A stretch of DNA of 64,000 bases from Sinomicrobium soli (GTDB lineage: Bacteria > Bacteroidota > Bacteroidia > Flavobacteriales > Flavobacteriaceae), in contig NZ_QLNV01000005.1 of NCBI RefSeq assembly GCF_003285545.1, positions 248,001-312,000 on the forward strand, given 5' to 3'. Below, piece after piece: positions 33,816 through 42,185 of this stretch. Numbering within the stretch: position 1 is the stretch's first letter; each line of letters opens with the position of its first letter. The position numbers were made by a program, and so were the translations under genes. Under the pieces are notes generated by a model. That model saw only the letters and a program-made list of their open reading frames with translations. It searched no databases and had not been told where the DNA came from.

Positions 33816-35114
33816 TTAATTCCCGGTTTTTTTCACCACGACAATATCCCCGGCATATCCGTTGAATTCCTGATCGGACAACCTGACCGTTTCGCCATTT
33901 TTCCAATACGTAGCCGATCTCTGTTCCATATATTCTACCCCGGCGACATATACTTCACCATCCAGAACAAAGATGCTGTTTGCTTCCGCGCGGTATGAAC
34001 CGTCTGTCAGGTCTGTAGCCTCCCCGTTTTTCCAGTACCGGGCTACGGAAACCGTTCCCGACCCGGAAGGGCGCCGTATTTTCTCCCAGCCCGTGACGTA
34101 TACATCGTTGTCCTCTATAAATATGTCCCTCGCTTCAGACTCCTGGTCCCCGGTGCCCAAAACAATGCTCTCTCCGTTCTTCCAGTATTTGGCAATGGTT
34201 TTATTACCCTTCCATTCATACCCGGAAATATACACATCACCGTTGTCGGTCACGTTTATGGATGTCACTTCCCCCGGGCCTCCCTGCAGGGAGACTCCCG
34301 TGCCGTTTTTCCAGTACATCAATGCGCCATCCAGCATTCCCGCCATGTACACATCATTTCCCTTTACTGCTATGGGGCCACCTGCGGTTGCACCGACGGC
34401 TCCGCTCGCTACCGTAACCGGTTCCCCGTTTTTCCAGTACACTACAGAAATGACAGAACCCGACTCGTTTTTAATCCCTCCTGTATAAACATCGCCATTT
34501 GTCACGCAGATATCAAGTGCCTTGGCATAACCATCGGAACCTGTTAATTCTTCATGGCTGTCATCTGCCCAGTAGAAAGCTGCGGCACGGCTGGAAGAAT
34601 ATATTCGTTCACCTGCAGCATATATATTATCGTTCGCGACGTCCATGCTGTAGTATATCATGGAACCAGGTGTTTCATGGCTGAATGCCACGGCTTCCCC
34701 GTTTTTCCAATAGAGAGGTCGATAGTCGTGTAAACCTGAAGTCCCTTCCTGTCCGAGGACATAAATATCCACATCAGCAGGCTTTTCCTCAATGGTAATG
34801 GTTAAGGGGGCACTGTCTTTATAACCCGTTTTCCTTGCCTGTACGGTTTTCGTGCCTGTTTCGTCAAACACGTGCTGATAACCGGCTGTTCTCTCACCGT
34901 CGATGTAAAGATCGGCATCGGAGACAGATTGTCCTCCGGCGGTTACTTCAAATAGTACCGTCGAACCGGTTTCTACGGTGGTCCCGGCTGTAGTAAGTTC
35001 CAACTGCTGTTGATCTTCGTTTCCAAGGGTATCATCAGGATCGTCTTCACTACAGGAAAGCATGATCATGGCCGCGGTTAAAAGGGCCAATAGGATAATA
35101 GGTGTTTTTTTCAT
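33816..35114 (-). CDS. Lipoprotein with seven YWKNG-type repeats, predicted beta-propeller
   Basis: 432 residues, lipobox LSC (Cys21). Residues 35-110 look like an Ig-like domain (TGSTVLFEVTAGG...ARKTGYKDSAPLTITI). Then seven repeats of 41-50 residues follow, each with a YWKNG-like motif (Trp at 136, 182, 227, 268, 311, 361 and 403; the second is degenerate, YWADD) and a following strand of the form DVYVAG. Seven such units suit a seven-bladed propeller. I do not recognise a named family or function. It lies 45 bp upstream of the collagen-like gene and 57 bp after the next lipoprotein gene. Confidence 0.75.
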   Translation of the reverse strand: MKKTPIILLALLTAAMIMLSCSEDDPDDTLGNEDQQQLELTTAGTTVETGSTVLFEVTAGGQSVSDADLYIDGERTAGYQHVFDETGTKTVQARKTGYKDSAPLTITIEEKPADVDIYVLGQEGTSGLHDYRPLYWKNGEAVAFSHETPGSMIYYSMDVANDNIYAAGERIYSSSRAAAFYWADDSHEELTGSDGYAKALDICVTNGDVYTGGIKNESGSVISVVYWKNGEPVTVASGAVGATAGGPIAVKGNDVYMAGMLDGALMYWKNGTGVSLQGGPGEVTSINVTDNGDVYISGYEWKGNKTIAKYWKNGESIVLGTGDQESEARDIFIEDNDVYVTGWEKIRRPSGSGTVSVARYWKNGEATDLTDGSYRAEANSIFVLDGEVYVAGVEYMEQRSATYWKNGETVRLSDQEFNGYAGDIVVVKKTGN

Positions 35115-35171
35115 GATTATTTCTATGGTATTCGTTAAACGAACAGAACCGTATAAAAGACAACTGCCATA

Positions 35172-35717
35172 CTAAGGTGCAGCAGAAACTATGGTTCCCG
35201 TTACCTTAACAGGCTCACCGTTCTGTCCCGATTTGAATGTTCCTTCAAACTTTAAGGTGTACGATGCGCCCGTACCCGATGCTCCGGCAAAAGTGATATC
35301 ATGTTCCTTATAGTGTTCTATCGTCATATCGATTTCTCCTGCCGGAGTATATTTATGCTCGCTTCCCCATTCACCGAAAACCAGGCCGGGACCACTTCCC
35401 TCAAGGCCTGGTTTATTATTTTCGTCGAGGGTAAAACCTACTCCCACCTGAAATTTTCCGGCATCGAGGAGCGTCCCTGCCAATACCTTGCTGCCGGTCT
35501 CATCACTGTATTCCACCAACGAGAACGGCCAGAAAACCCCGCCCTGCGATTTGGCAACTCCACCGGTATAGGTTTTTCCACCGTCTATGACGATGTGATA
35601 CGTGTGCTCATCTGCCCCCGTATCCGTTTTTTCATTTTTATCATCGCTGCCGGAGCAAGCCACAACGAGACATAGAGTGACGATATACATGGCTGCATGT
35701 ACTACTGTTTTTCCCAT
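35172..35717 (-). CDS. Small lipoprotein of unknown function
   Basis: 181 residues with lipobox VVAC (Cys21) and an acidic linker. The mature part is rich in glycine and beta strand (YHIVIDGGKTYTGG, DETGSKVLAGTLLDAGKFQVGVGFTL, ASYTLKFEGTFKSG), suggesting a single beta-sandwich domain. I do not recognise the family. Gaps of 59 and 57 bp to its neighbours suggest the same transcript. Confidence 0.65.
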   Translation of the reverse strand: MGKTVVHAAMYIVTLCLVVACSGSDDKNEKTDTGADEHTYHIVIDGGKTYTGGVAKSQGGVFWPFSLVEYSDETGSKVLAGTLLDAGKFQVGVGFTLDENNKPGLEGSGPGLVFGEWGSEHKYTPAGEIDMTIEHYKEHDITFAGASGTGASYTLKFEGTFKSGQNGEPVKVTGTIVSAAP

Positions 35718-35776
35718 AATTGTAATTTTTATTCCGGTTGCCCGGTTATGTTAATTTCTGTTATTCTCCTTCTTTT

Positions 35777-36106
35777 TCACAGACCTTTAAACCACTTCGC
35801 GTATTTTTCACCCAGCAAGGGAATGGGCTTTTGTTTCGCATTCATGGCATTCATAAGTCCTGCAATCCACATATAGAGCAATAGAAAACTGCCGAGAATG
35901 GCAATAATCCATCCGAGGATGGGAATAATATTTACAACGCTCAGTATCAGCCCTGTGACTGCCAATCCTGCAGATTGCCTGATATGATAGGAGGTAAGCG
36001 GTACCCTTTTTTCCCTGTTTGTGATAAAAGCTATAATCAGGCCGACGATGGTCATATAGGCGATAATAGCCATGGTCTTTTCCTTCTTGTCCGTTTCCTG
36101 TGGCAT
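35777..36106 (-). CDS. Small membrane protein, DUF4870-like
   Basis: 109 residues with three to four hydrophobic helices. The pattern KTMAIIAYMTIVGLIIAFITNRE...YHIRQSAGLAVTGLILSVVNIIPILGWIIAILG matches DUF4870/Tic20-like small membrane proteins, in which the HIRQS segment is characteristic. Function is unknown. It is 11 bp downstream of the DUF4412-like gene. Confidence 0.7.
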   Translation of the reverse strand: MPQETDKKEKTMAIIAYMTIVGLIIAFITNREKRVPLTSYHIRQSAGLAVTGLILSVVNIIPILGWIIAILGSFLLLYMWIAGLMNAMNAKQKPIPLLGEKYAKWFKGL

Positions 36107-36117
36107 AATCCTGAATT

Positions 36118-36957
36118 TTACAATCCTTTTTTATAGTCCCTGGTGTCCAGTGTATAACCGGAAGGCGACAGTTCCAGGCATTCCATGGTAACGTGCTGTT
36201 TTTTGCCCGTTTTCTCTGTGATTTCCATATACATGATCAGACTGTCCGGATCAAACAGACCTTTTAACTCCCCGGGTAAGATCTGCTGGCTTTTTTCTCT
36301 GTCAAAGAGGTTAAGCTGCACCCCTTTTATCTGTGTGTAATAAAAAATGATGACATTTTTGTGGTCCTCCAGCTGTTTACCCTTGCAGGAGTGCCCTGCA
36401 ATGATTTTGTCGGGAAGGCTGGTAATATTGTAATCCAGCAGGTTTGCGTCATTCGGAATGTCGTCTTCCCCTTCGCCGTCATACCGGGTAGATGTCGTGC
36501 TTGCCATTTTATTGCCGTTAACACTTATAAACGAATGCATAGCCCCGGCTTTTGAGTCTGATATGGTAAACATCTCCATGCCCTGCCGGTTCATTTCCAT
36601 TCCGGTATAGGAAACGTCAGGGGCCAGGTAATAATTAAGTACGACGTCTGCACCCGTTTTCTCTCCTGAAACCTTCATCACATACCGGTGTGTAAAAGTA
36701 TAGGTGTCAGCGTATGTAACATCCCTGTGGGCGTTAGCGCCCTGTCGTGGTTTCTTCTTTCTCTCCGGTTTGCCATCGACGGCATCGTCAATACCTTCTC
36801 CCACTTTTTCGGAGATCTTCTGGTCGGTCTTGTTCAGTATTGTCCGTTCCACAGCTTTGCCTGCGCGCTCTCCTATTTTTTTTAGCAATTGCGCATGAGC
36901 AGGCAGTATAAGCCCTATGGCGATGACCGTGAAGACTGTTTTTTTGATCAGATCCAT
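36118..36957 (-). CDS. Secreted protein, DUF4412-like
   Basis: 279 residues from the ATG at 36957, which is followed directly by a signal peptide (LILPAHAQ). In-frame codons further upstream are not signal-like and are left out. The mature protein begins with a basic region (KKIGERAGKAVERTILNKTDQKISEKVGEGIDDAVDGKPERKKK) and continues as a beta-rich domain containing YDGEGEDDIPNDANLLDYNIT and HSCKGKQLEDHKNVIIFYYT, the pattern of DUF4412 proteins. Role unknown. It is 11 bp upstream of the DUF4870-like gene. Confidence 0.65.
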   Translation of the reverse strand: MDLIKKTVFTVIAIGLILPAHAQLLKKIGERAGKAVERTILNKTDQKISEKVGEGIDDAVDGKPERKKKPRQGANAHRDVTYADTYTFTHRYVMKVSGEKTGADVVLNYYLAPDVSYTGMEMNRQGMEMFTISDSKAGAMHSFISVNGNKMASTTSTRYDGEGEDDIPNDANLLDYNITSLPDKIIAGHSCKGKQLEDHKNVIIFYYTQIKGVQLNLFDREKSQQILPGELKGLFDPDSLIMYMEITEKTGKKQHVTMECLELSPSGYTLDTRDYKKGL

Positions 36958-37018
36958 AATTTTGTTTTTTGCAGCGGCGCAGTATATTGCACCGCTGCCG
37001 TTTGAATTGCCGTGCTTG

Positions 37019-37558
37019 TCACAGCGAGAAATTATACGCTGCACGTACTGCAAGGAACCCCATACCCGAGCCTCCTTGTGACAGCCCCTGATAACGGGCT
37101 GACAGGTCGATATCCCCTAACATATACCCGATTCCTGCAGCATAGCCAAATGAAGTTTCCGAAGCCGATCCGCCAAAGCTGCCCCAACCGGTTGTTTCCG
37201 TCTCCAGTTTTACCTTATTGCTGGAGAACCCTATTTGAGGCTCTACATACAGGTTGCCGAAATGATGCCGGTATACGGCAAAAACCGGGATAATCCCCAG
37301 AGAACCGCTCAGGTTTTCGTCGTATTCATCTTTGAGTCCGAACCGGATATACCCCAGGGTAAGACCTATCTGTCCGTTCTCACTGATGCCGTACAAGCCT
37401 TTGACGGTGGCACCAAATCCCATGTTATAGACTTCTCCGAAATCTCCTGTGGGAAGGGCTATATCCACACCGGCATTGATGTTGATATCGCCTTTCTGGG
37501 CGTATATGCCCGTTGAAAAAGCAGCAGTACACAAACATGCAAATAGTAATTTTTTCAT
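37019..37558 (-). CDS. Outer-membrane beta-barrel protein
   Basis: 179 residues from the ATG at 37558, with a signal peptide (FSTGIYAQ). The rest alternates in short amphipathic strands with glycine and aromatic girdles (INAGVDIALPTGDFGEVYNMGFGATVKG, FGYAAGIGYMLGDIDLSARYQG) and ends in a terminal aromatic strand, AAYNFSL. It resembles the eight-stranded OmpW/OmpX-like 'outer membrane protein beta-barrel domain' group. It is probably the first gene of the envelope group and is divergent from the LytS-type kinase genes. Confidence 0.75.
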   Translation of the reverse strand: MKKLLFACLCTAAFSTGIYAQKGDININAGVDIALPTGDFGEVYNMGFGATVKGLYGISENGQIGLTLGYIRFGLKDEYDENLSGSLGIIPVFAVYRHHFGNLYVEPQIGFSSNKVKLETETTGWGSFGGSASETSFGYAAGIGYMLGDIDLSARYQGLSQGGSGMGFLAVRAAYNFSL

Positions 37559-37796
37559 TTTTACTGTCATTTAAATGATTTTTGGTTTTGTGGTACAAGA
37601 TTAAGGCTTGTAAAGACAGGGGGCAATAGGGAATGAGTATAGGGGCTGTTCCGTTTAGTGCGTATAAAAAAGGACGGATAATCAGGAAAAACCTGCAAAT
37701 ACTCTCTCAAATCCCTTAAAAACTAATTGAAGTTGCCCTGAAGTATGTATTTTGGATTATCTTCGGGTTTTAGCTATTTCTTAAACCGGGCAGGTG

Positions 37797-39341
37797 ATGA
37801 AATTTTATACCATGGTCATGAAAGACCAATCCGTAGCCGCTTTCACCATTTCAGACTCTATGGGGGTGTTTTTTTGCGGTGCCATAACCCTGCTCTTGTT
37901 TATCATCTTCGTGGTATATCTCAAAACATCTGAAAGGATCTACCTGTACTACAGCCTGTTTCTGCTCTTCAGCCTGTTCTACGGGTTTGCGATGCTTCGG
38001 GATATAAGCGGGTTCGACAACCTGGTTTTAAATTATCTCCGGGGGAAAACCCGGTATATAGAGCCGTTTACCATACTTTCCTTTTCGTGTTATATCTTTT
38101 TCGCCATAGCCCTGGTCAATATCAGGCGCCAAAACAGGATATTGTCAAGGCAATTACATGTTTTTGGTATGGTTGCAGTAATATATTCGCTGCTTTATTT
38201 TGTATTTTATCCCTATATAGCATCTCATCACCTGTTTATATTTGTGGGTACCCGGATCCTTATTTTCTCCCTGTGTTCTTATTTTCTGTACCGTATCTAC
38301 AGGAAAATCCAGTCGCCGGTAAAAGGGTTTTTTATTGCCGGGAGCCTTTTTTATCTTGTGGGTTCCGTGATAGCCTCCGTGCGGTATAGTGACCTGGAAG
38401 TGCCTTTCCGTGCATTTTACGATCTTTCCTCCACGTCGTATTTTCAACTGGGGATTTTATTTCAGGCTCTTTTTTTCGCGTTGGCCCTGGGCGAACGGGT
38501 TGTGTTTCTTCACCAGGAACACGACAGGGGACAAAGAGTGCTGATCGAGCAGCTTTCTGTACAGGAACGTGTAGTCAGTGAGGCAAACAGGCAGCTGGAG
38601 GAGGAAATACAGCTGCGGGTGAATGAAATTATAGCGATCAAGGAGGATCTCCAGGAACAGGAGCGAAAACGACTGGCTGCTGAGTATGAACGGAACCTGA
38701 TCCGGTCTGAAATACAGGCAAAACAGGCACAAATCAATCCGCATTTTATTTTTAATAACCTCAATGCTATCAAATACCTGATCTTACAGCAGGAAAGCGG
38801 GAAAGCCATCAAATACCTCGTGAGGTTCAGCCGGTTTATAAGAGCGGTTCTGGACCGGGCAGAAGAAGATATAATCCCCCTGGAAAGAGAGTTGATGATG
38901 GTTTATGACTATCTGGAACTTGAAAAAAAACGGTTTAATGACGACTTTACATTCCGGATTGAAAACCACATTGACAATTCCGGGTGTTATATCCCCCCGC
39001 TGTTGTTGTTGCCCTTTATAGAAAATGCCATCTGGCATGGGCTTCTCACCAGTGAAAAAGAGGAAAAACAATTGCTTATCACTGTCGGAAATACGTGTCC
39101 GGGGATCAAAATTACCATCGAAGACAATGGAGTAGGACGCGACAGGATATTATCGGGGACTTCAGGGAAAACACAGGGTTCCATGGGAATCCCGCTGACC
39201 CGGGAAAGAATAAGGCTGTTTAACCACAATAATAACGACAAAAAGATAACGCTAAACATCGTAGACCTGAAAGACGAATACAATAACGCTTTGGGTACAC
39301 GGGTAGAACTGCTCCTGGATTTTTACGAGAAACCGGAATAA
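37797..39341 (+). CDS. LytS-type sensor histidine kinase with 7TM N-terminus
   Basis: 514 residues from the ATG at 37797; a GTG directly before it is less likely. Residues about 20-235 contain seven hydrophobic helices as in 7TMR-DISM receptors, then a coiled coil (about 240-300) leads into the His-kinase domain of the LytS/YehU class. The phospho-acceptor box is QAQINPHFIFNNLNAIKYL, and the ATPase part has PFIENAIWHGL and IEDNGVGRD. No N-terminal ligand-binding domain is present. The second kinase gene follows 13 bp downstream, then the regulator gene. Confidence 0.88.
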   Translation: MKFYTMVMKDQSVAAFTISDSMGVFFCGAITLLLFIIFVVYLKTSERIYLYYSLFLLFSLFYGFAMLRDISGFDNLVLNYLRGKTRYIEPFTILSFSCYIFFAIALVNIRRQNRILSRQLHVFGMVAVIYSLLYFVFYPYIASHHLFIFVGTRILIFSLCSYFLYRIYRKIQSPVKGFFIAGSLFYLVGSVIASVRYSDLEVPFRAFYDLSSTSYFQLGILFQALFFALALGERVVFLHQEHDRGQRVLIEQLSVQERVVSEANRQLEEEIQLRVNEIIAIKEDLQEQERKRLAAEYERNLIRSEIQAKQAQINPHFIFNNLNAIKYLILQQESGKAIKYLVRFSRFIRAVLDRAEEDIIPLERELMMVYDYLELEKKRFNDDFTFRIENHIDNSGCYIPPLLLLPFIENAIWHGLLTSEKEEKQLLITVGNTCPGIKITIEDNGVGRDRILSGTSGKTQGSMGIPLTRERIRLFNHNNNDKKITLNIVDLKDEYNNALGTRVELLLDFYEKPE

Positions 39342-39354
39342 ATTAAAAAACGAT

Positions 39355-41403
39355 TTGAAAGAACAGGTGGATATAAAATACAAAAGAAAATGCTTTTGGG
39401 TTGGGTGTTTAAGGAATGCTATTCTCTGCTTCCTGTTTACTCCCATCGTATCAGCGCAATCCGAAATAGACAGTTTGTACGATAAACTCGCGGCCGAACA
39501 TGAGGATTCGGCACGCGTAGTGGTTATGATTGAATTGTCCCGGGAGCTGCATCGCATGTCCCGAAACGATGACGAAGATCTCCGCGTAGCTATAGAGGCT
39601 ATGGAAACCGCAGAAACACAGTCTCCCGTGCTGTATGCCCGTGCCGTGGATAATCTGGGATTGCTCTACCGCTTTTATCAGCAATACCGGGAAGCTATTA
39701 CGCTACATGCCAGGGCGTATGAATTGATAGCTGATCTGGAGGGGCATGCTGTCGACAAGATGCGGTATGCCAACAATGCAGGAGTTGCCTGCCGGTATAA
39801 CTCCGACTACGATATGGCTGTTACCTATCACATGAAAGCACTTCACCTTGCCGAAAAGGAAAACAATACACGGAATATCGAGATCGCCTGTAACGGGATA
39901 GGGAATACGCTTATAGCCATCCCGGGTAAGGAAGAAGAGGGGCTTGCCTACCTGGAGAAAGCACTGGGCATGGCAAAGCAGGTGGGAAACCAGCGGGGGA
40001 TAGCAATTCAGAACCTGACGATCGGAGGATATTACGATCAGTTGGGGCAGCACGATAAAGCGCGGGCCTACTTCGGTGAAATATTGAAAATTAACGAAAC
40101 GCGGAAAGATGCCAAAGGGAGGGCCATGGGGCTAAAGGCATTGGGAGAAAGCTATCTGGCGGAAGGCACAGACCTGGAGAAATCAGCACGTTATTTCAAT
40201 GACGCCCTAACTGTTTTCAAAGAGATAGGCGACCGGCAGCAACAGGCGTATACCTTACTCGAATTAGGCGATTTGAATTCGAGAAAAATGAATTATGCCC
40301 GGAGCCTTGCTTTATTTGACCAGGTCAATGAAATTGCAGAAGACCTGAATGACAAGGCGCTTCTGCAATCAACCTCAGAAAAAACATCAAGGATATATGA
40401 GGCCCTGCACAATTACCCCCTCGCTTTGGCCCATTATAAAAAAGCGAGGGATTACCAGGACAGTATTAACCTCACGAACCAGATGGTACAGATCTCTGCG
40501 ATAAGCCGGCGGTACGACCTGGATAAAAAGGAATCGGAAATAGCACTGTTAAAAAAAGAGCAGTCCATCCAGGAAATGCAGCTCGAAAGGCACAGTAGCA
40601 GGCTTAAGAGCCGGGGGATTATCATCGTGCTGCTCATTGCTCTGTTTGTAGCATTGCTTATAGTGCTCTTCCTGCAGAAAAAAAACCGCAATGCGAGAAA
40701 GAAAACAGAAGAATTGCTGATTGAGGCGGAAAGTGAACGTCTTAAGGCGGTATATGAAAAAAACCTTGCAGAAGCCGAGATCCTGGCGAGCCAGATGCGG
40801 ATCAACCCTCACTTTCTGTTCAACTGCCTGAATTCGATCAAAAACCTTATTCAGCATAACAGGAATAAGCAGGCCATAAAATATCTCGTTATGCTTGCCC
40901 GGTTTTCGCGACTGGTATTGGAAACGGCAAGTAAACCGGTGCATTCCCTCAGTGAGGAACTGGACCTGATAAAATATTATATCGAACTGGAAAAAAACAG
41001 GTTCGACGACAGTTTTTCCTACACCATCGATAATCCTTTGGAAGAACAGGGGGAGCAAATCTGCCTGCCGAGCCTTCTTCTGCAGCCCTTTGTGGAAAAT
41101 GCGATATGGCATGGGCTACTGCCGGGCAACAAGGAGGTCAAGATCCTTTCGATCGCTGTTGAAGGTACGGAATATGAGACAAAGATCAGGATAGATGATA
41201 CCGGGGTAGGGAGGTTTTTTGCTTCGCGAACCGGAAAGCAACACAAGAGCCGGGGAACAGAGATCAATGACAAACGGATCAGTTTATTCAATAAAAACCA
41301 TCCGAATACCATATATTACGAGTATATAGATAAAAAAGATGACCTGGGCAATGCGCTGGGTACAACTGTTATTATCCATATTAAAACCACCTGTCAATCA
41401 TGA
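39355..41403 (+). CDS. TPR-containing LytS-type sensor histidine kinase
   Basis: 682 residues, starting at TTG 39355; GTG 39367 is an alternative and no ATG fits before the signal peptide. After the signal peptide (IVSAQ) come about six to seven tetratricopeptide repeats (80-400), then a membrane helix at about 420-440 (GIIIVLLIALFVALLIVLFLQ), a coiled coil and a LytS-class kinase domain with ASQMRINPHFLFNCLNSIKNL, PFVENAIWHGLLPG and IDDTGVGR. The stop overlaps the ATG of the response regulator gene by four bases. Confidence 0.88.
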   Translation: MKEQVDIKYKRKCFWVGCLRNAILCFLFTPIVSAQSEIDSLYDKLAAEHEDSARVVVMIELSRELHRMSRNDDEDLRVAIEAMETAETQSPVLYARAVDNLGLLYRFYQQYREAITLHARAYELIADLEGHAVDKMRYANNAGVACRYNSDYDMAVTYHMKALHLAEKENNTRNIEIACNGIGNTLIAIPGKEEEGLAYLEKALGMAKQVGNQRGIAIQNLTIGGYYDQLGQHDKARAYFGEILKINETRKDAKGRAMGLKALGESYLAEGTDLEKSARYFNDALTVFKEIGDRQQQAYTLLELGDLNSRKMNYARSLALFDQVNEIAEDLNDKALLQSTSEKTSRIYEALHNYPLALAHYKKARDYQDSINLTNQMVQISAISRRYDLDKKESEIALLKKEQSIQEMQLERHSSRLKSRGIIIVLLIALFVALLIVLFLQKKNRNARKKTEELLIEAESERLKAVYEKNLAEAEILASQMRINPHFLFNCLNSIKNLIQHNRNKQAIKYLVMLARFSRLVLETASKPVHSLSEELDLIKYYIELEKNRFDDSFSYTIDNPLEEQGEQICLPSLLLQPFVENAIWHGLLPGNKEVKILSIAVEGTEYETKIRIDDTGVGRFFASRTGKQHKSRGTEINDKRISLFNKNHPNTIYYEYIDKKDDLGNALGTTVIIHIKTTCQS

Positions 41404-42158
41404 GAATTGCTATCCTGGACGATGAATTACACTGTGTTGAAAGCCTGGTATTACACATCCGGAGCCTGTTTCCGGAACTACCTATTGTGTATAAAAGTAC
41501 AAAAGCGACCGAGGCTCTGGAAGCCTTACAACGCTTAGACATCGACCTGCTTTTTCTCGATGTGGAAATGCCGCAGATGAACGGTTTCGATTTTCTGGAA
41601 CAGTTTGATGAGCTGACATTCGACGTGATCTTTACCACGGCCTATAGCCAGTATGCCGTAAAAGCATTCAGGGCACAGGCTGTTAATTATCTTTTAAAGC
41701 CTGTAGACGAAGACGAACTCAGGGATGCCATTTCCCAATGTATGGAGAAGCAGAATACCCCGGGCGATCCGTCACAGGAAATAGCACGTTTATTAAAACA
41801 CCTGAAAGACGGGGAGGTACTGAAGAACAAAATAGCCATTCCCACGGCAGAAGGCCTGGAGTTCATAGAAATACCCAGTATTGTTTATTGTCAGAGTCAG
41901 AGTAACTATACGACGATCTACACTGATGACGGCCGGTCGCTGGTTATTAGCCGGACACTGAAGGAAGTAGAAAAATCCCTGAAAAAATTTCTGTTTGCCC
42001 GGGTACATCAGTCCTACCTGGTCAATCCGAATTACATGGAAAAATACAGCAGAAATGATGGGGGATATCTGGTCATGACCAATAAGAAGAGGATCCCCAT
42101 CAGTAACTCGAAACGGAATGTCATTATCGATATTTTTGAGAGTCTGAGAAGGTCATAG
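41400..42158 (+). CDS. LytTR response regulator
   Basis: 252 residues. The receiver domain (1-120) has the phospho-acceptor Asp in DLLFLDVEMPQMNG, and the C-terminal LytTR DNA-binding domain (about 145-250) contains IEIPSIVYCQSQSNYTTIYTDDG and FARVHQSYLVNPNYMEKY. Overlap with the upstream kinase gene by ATGA indicates coupled expression. It is the sole obvious output for both kinases. Its targets cannot be read directly; the divergent envelope group and the downstream receptor gene are the nearest candidates. Confidence 0.93.
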   Translation: MRIAILDDELHCVESLVLHIRSLFPELPIVYKSTKATEALEALQRLDIDLLFLDVEMPQMNGFDFLEQFDELTFDVIFTTAYSQYAVKAFRAQAVNYLLKPVDEDELRDAISQCMEKQNTPGDPSQEIARLLKHLKDGEVLKNKIAIPTAEGLEFIEIPSIVYCQSQSNYTTIYTDDGRSLVISRTLKEVEKSLKKFLFARVHQSYLVNPNYMEKYSRNDGGYLVMTNKKRIPISNSKRNVIIDIFESLRRS

Positions 42159-42185
42159 TGTTTTTTCCGTTTTTAAGCGATAGGG

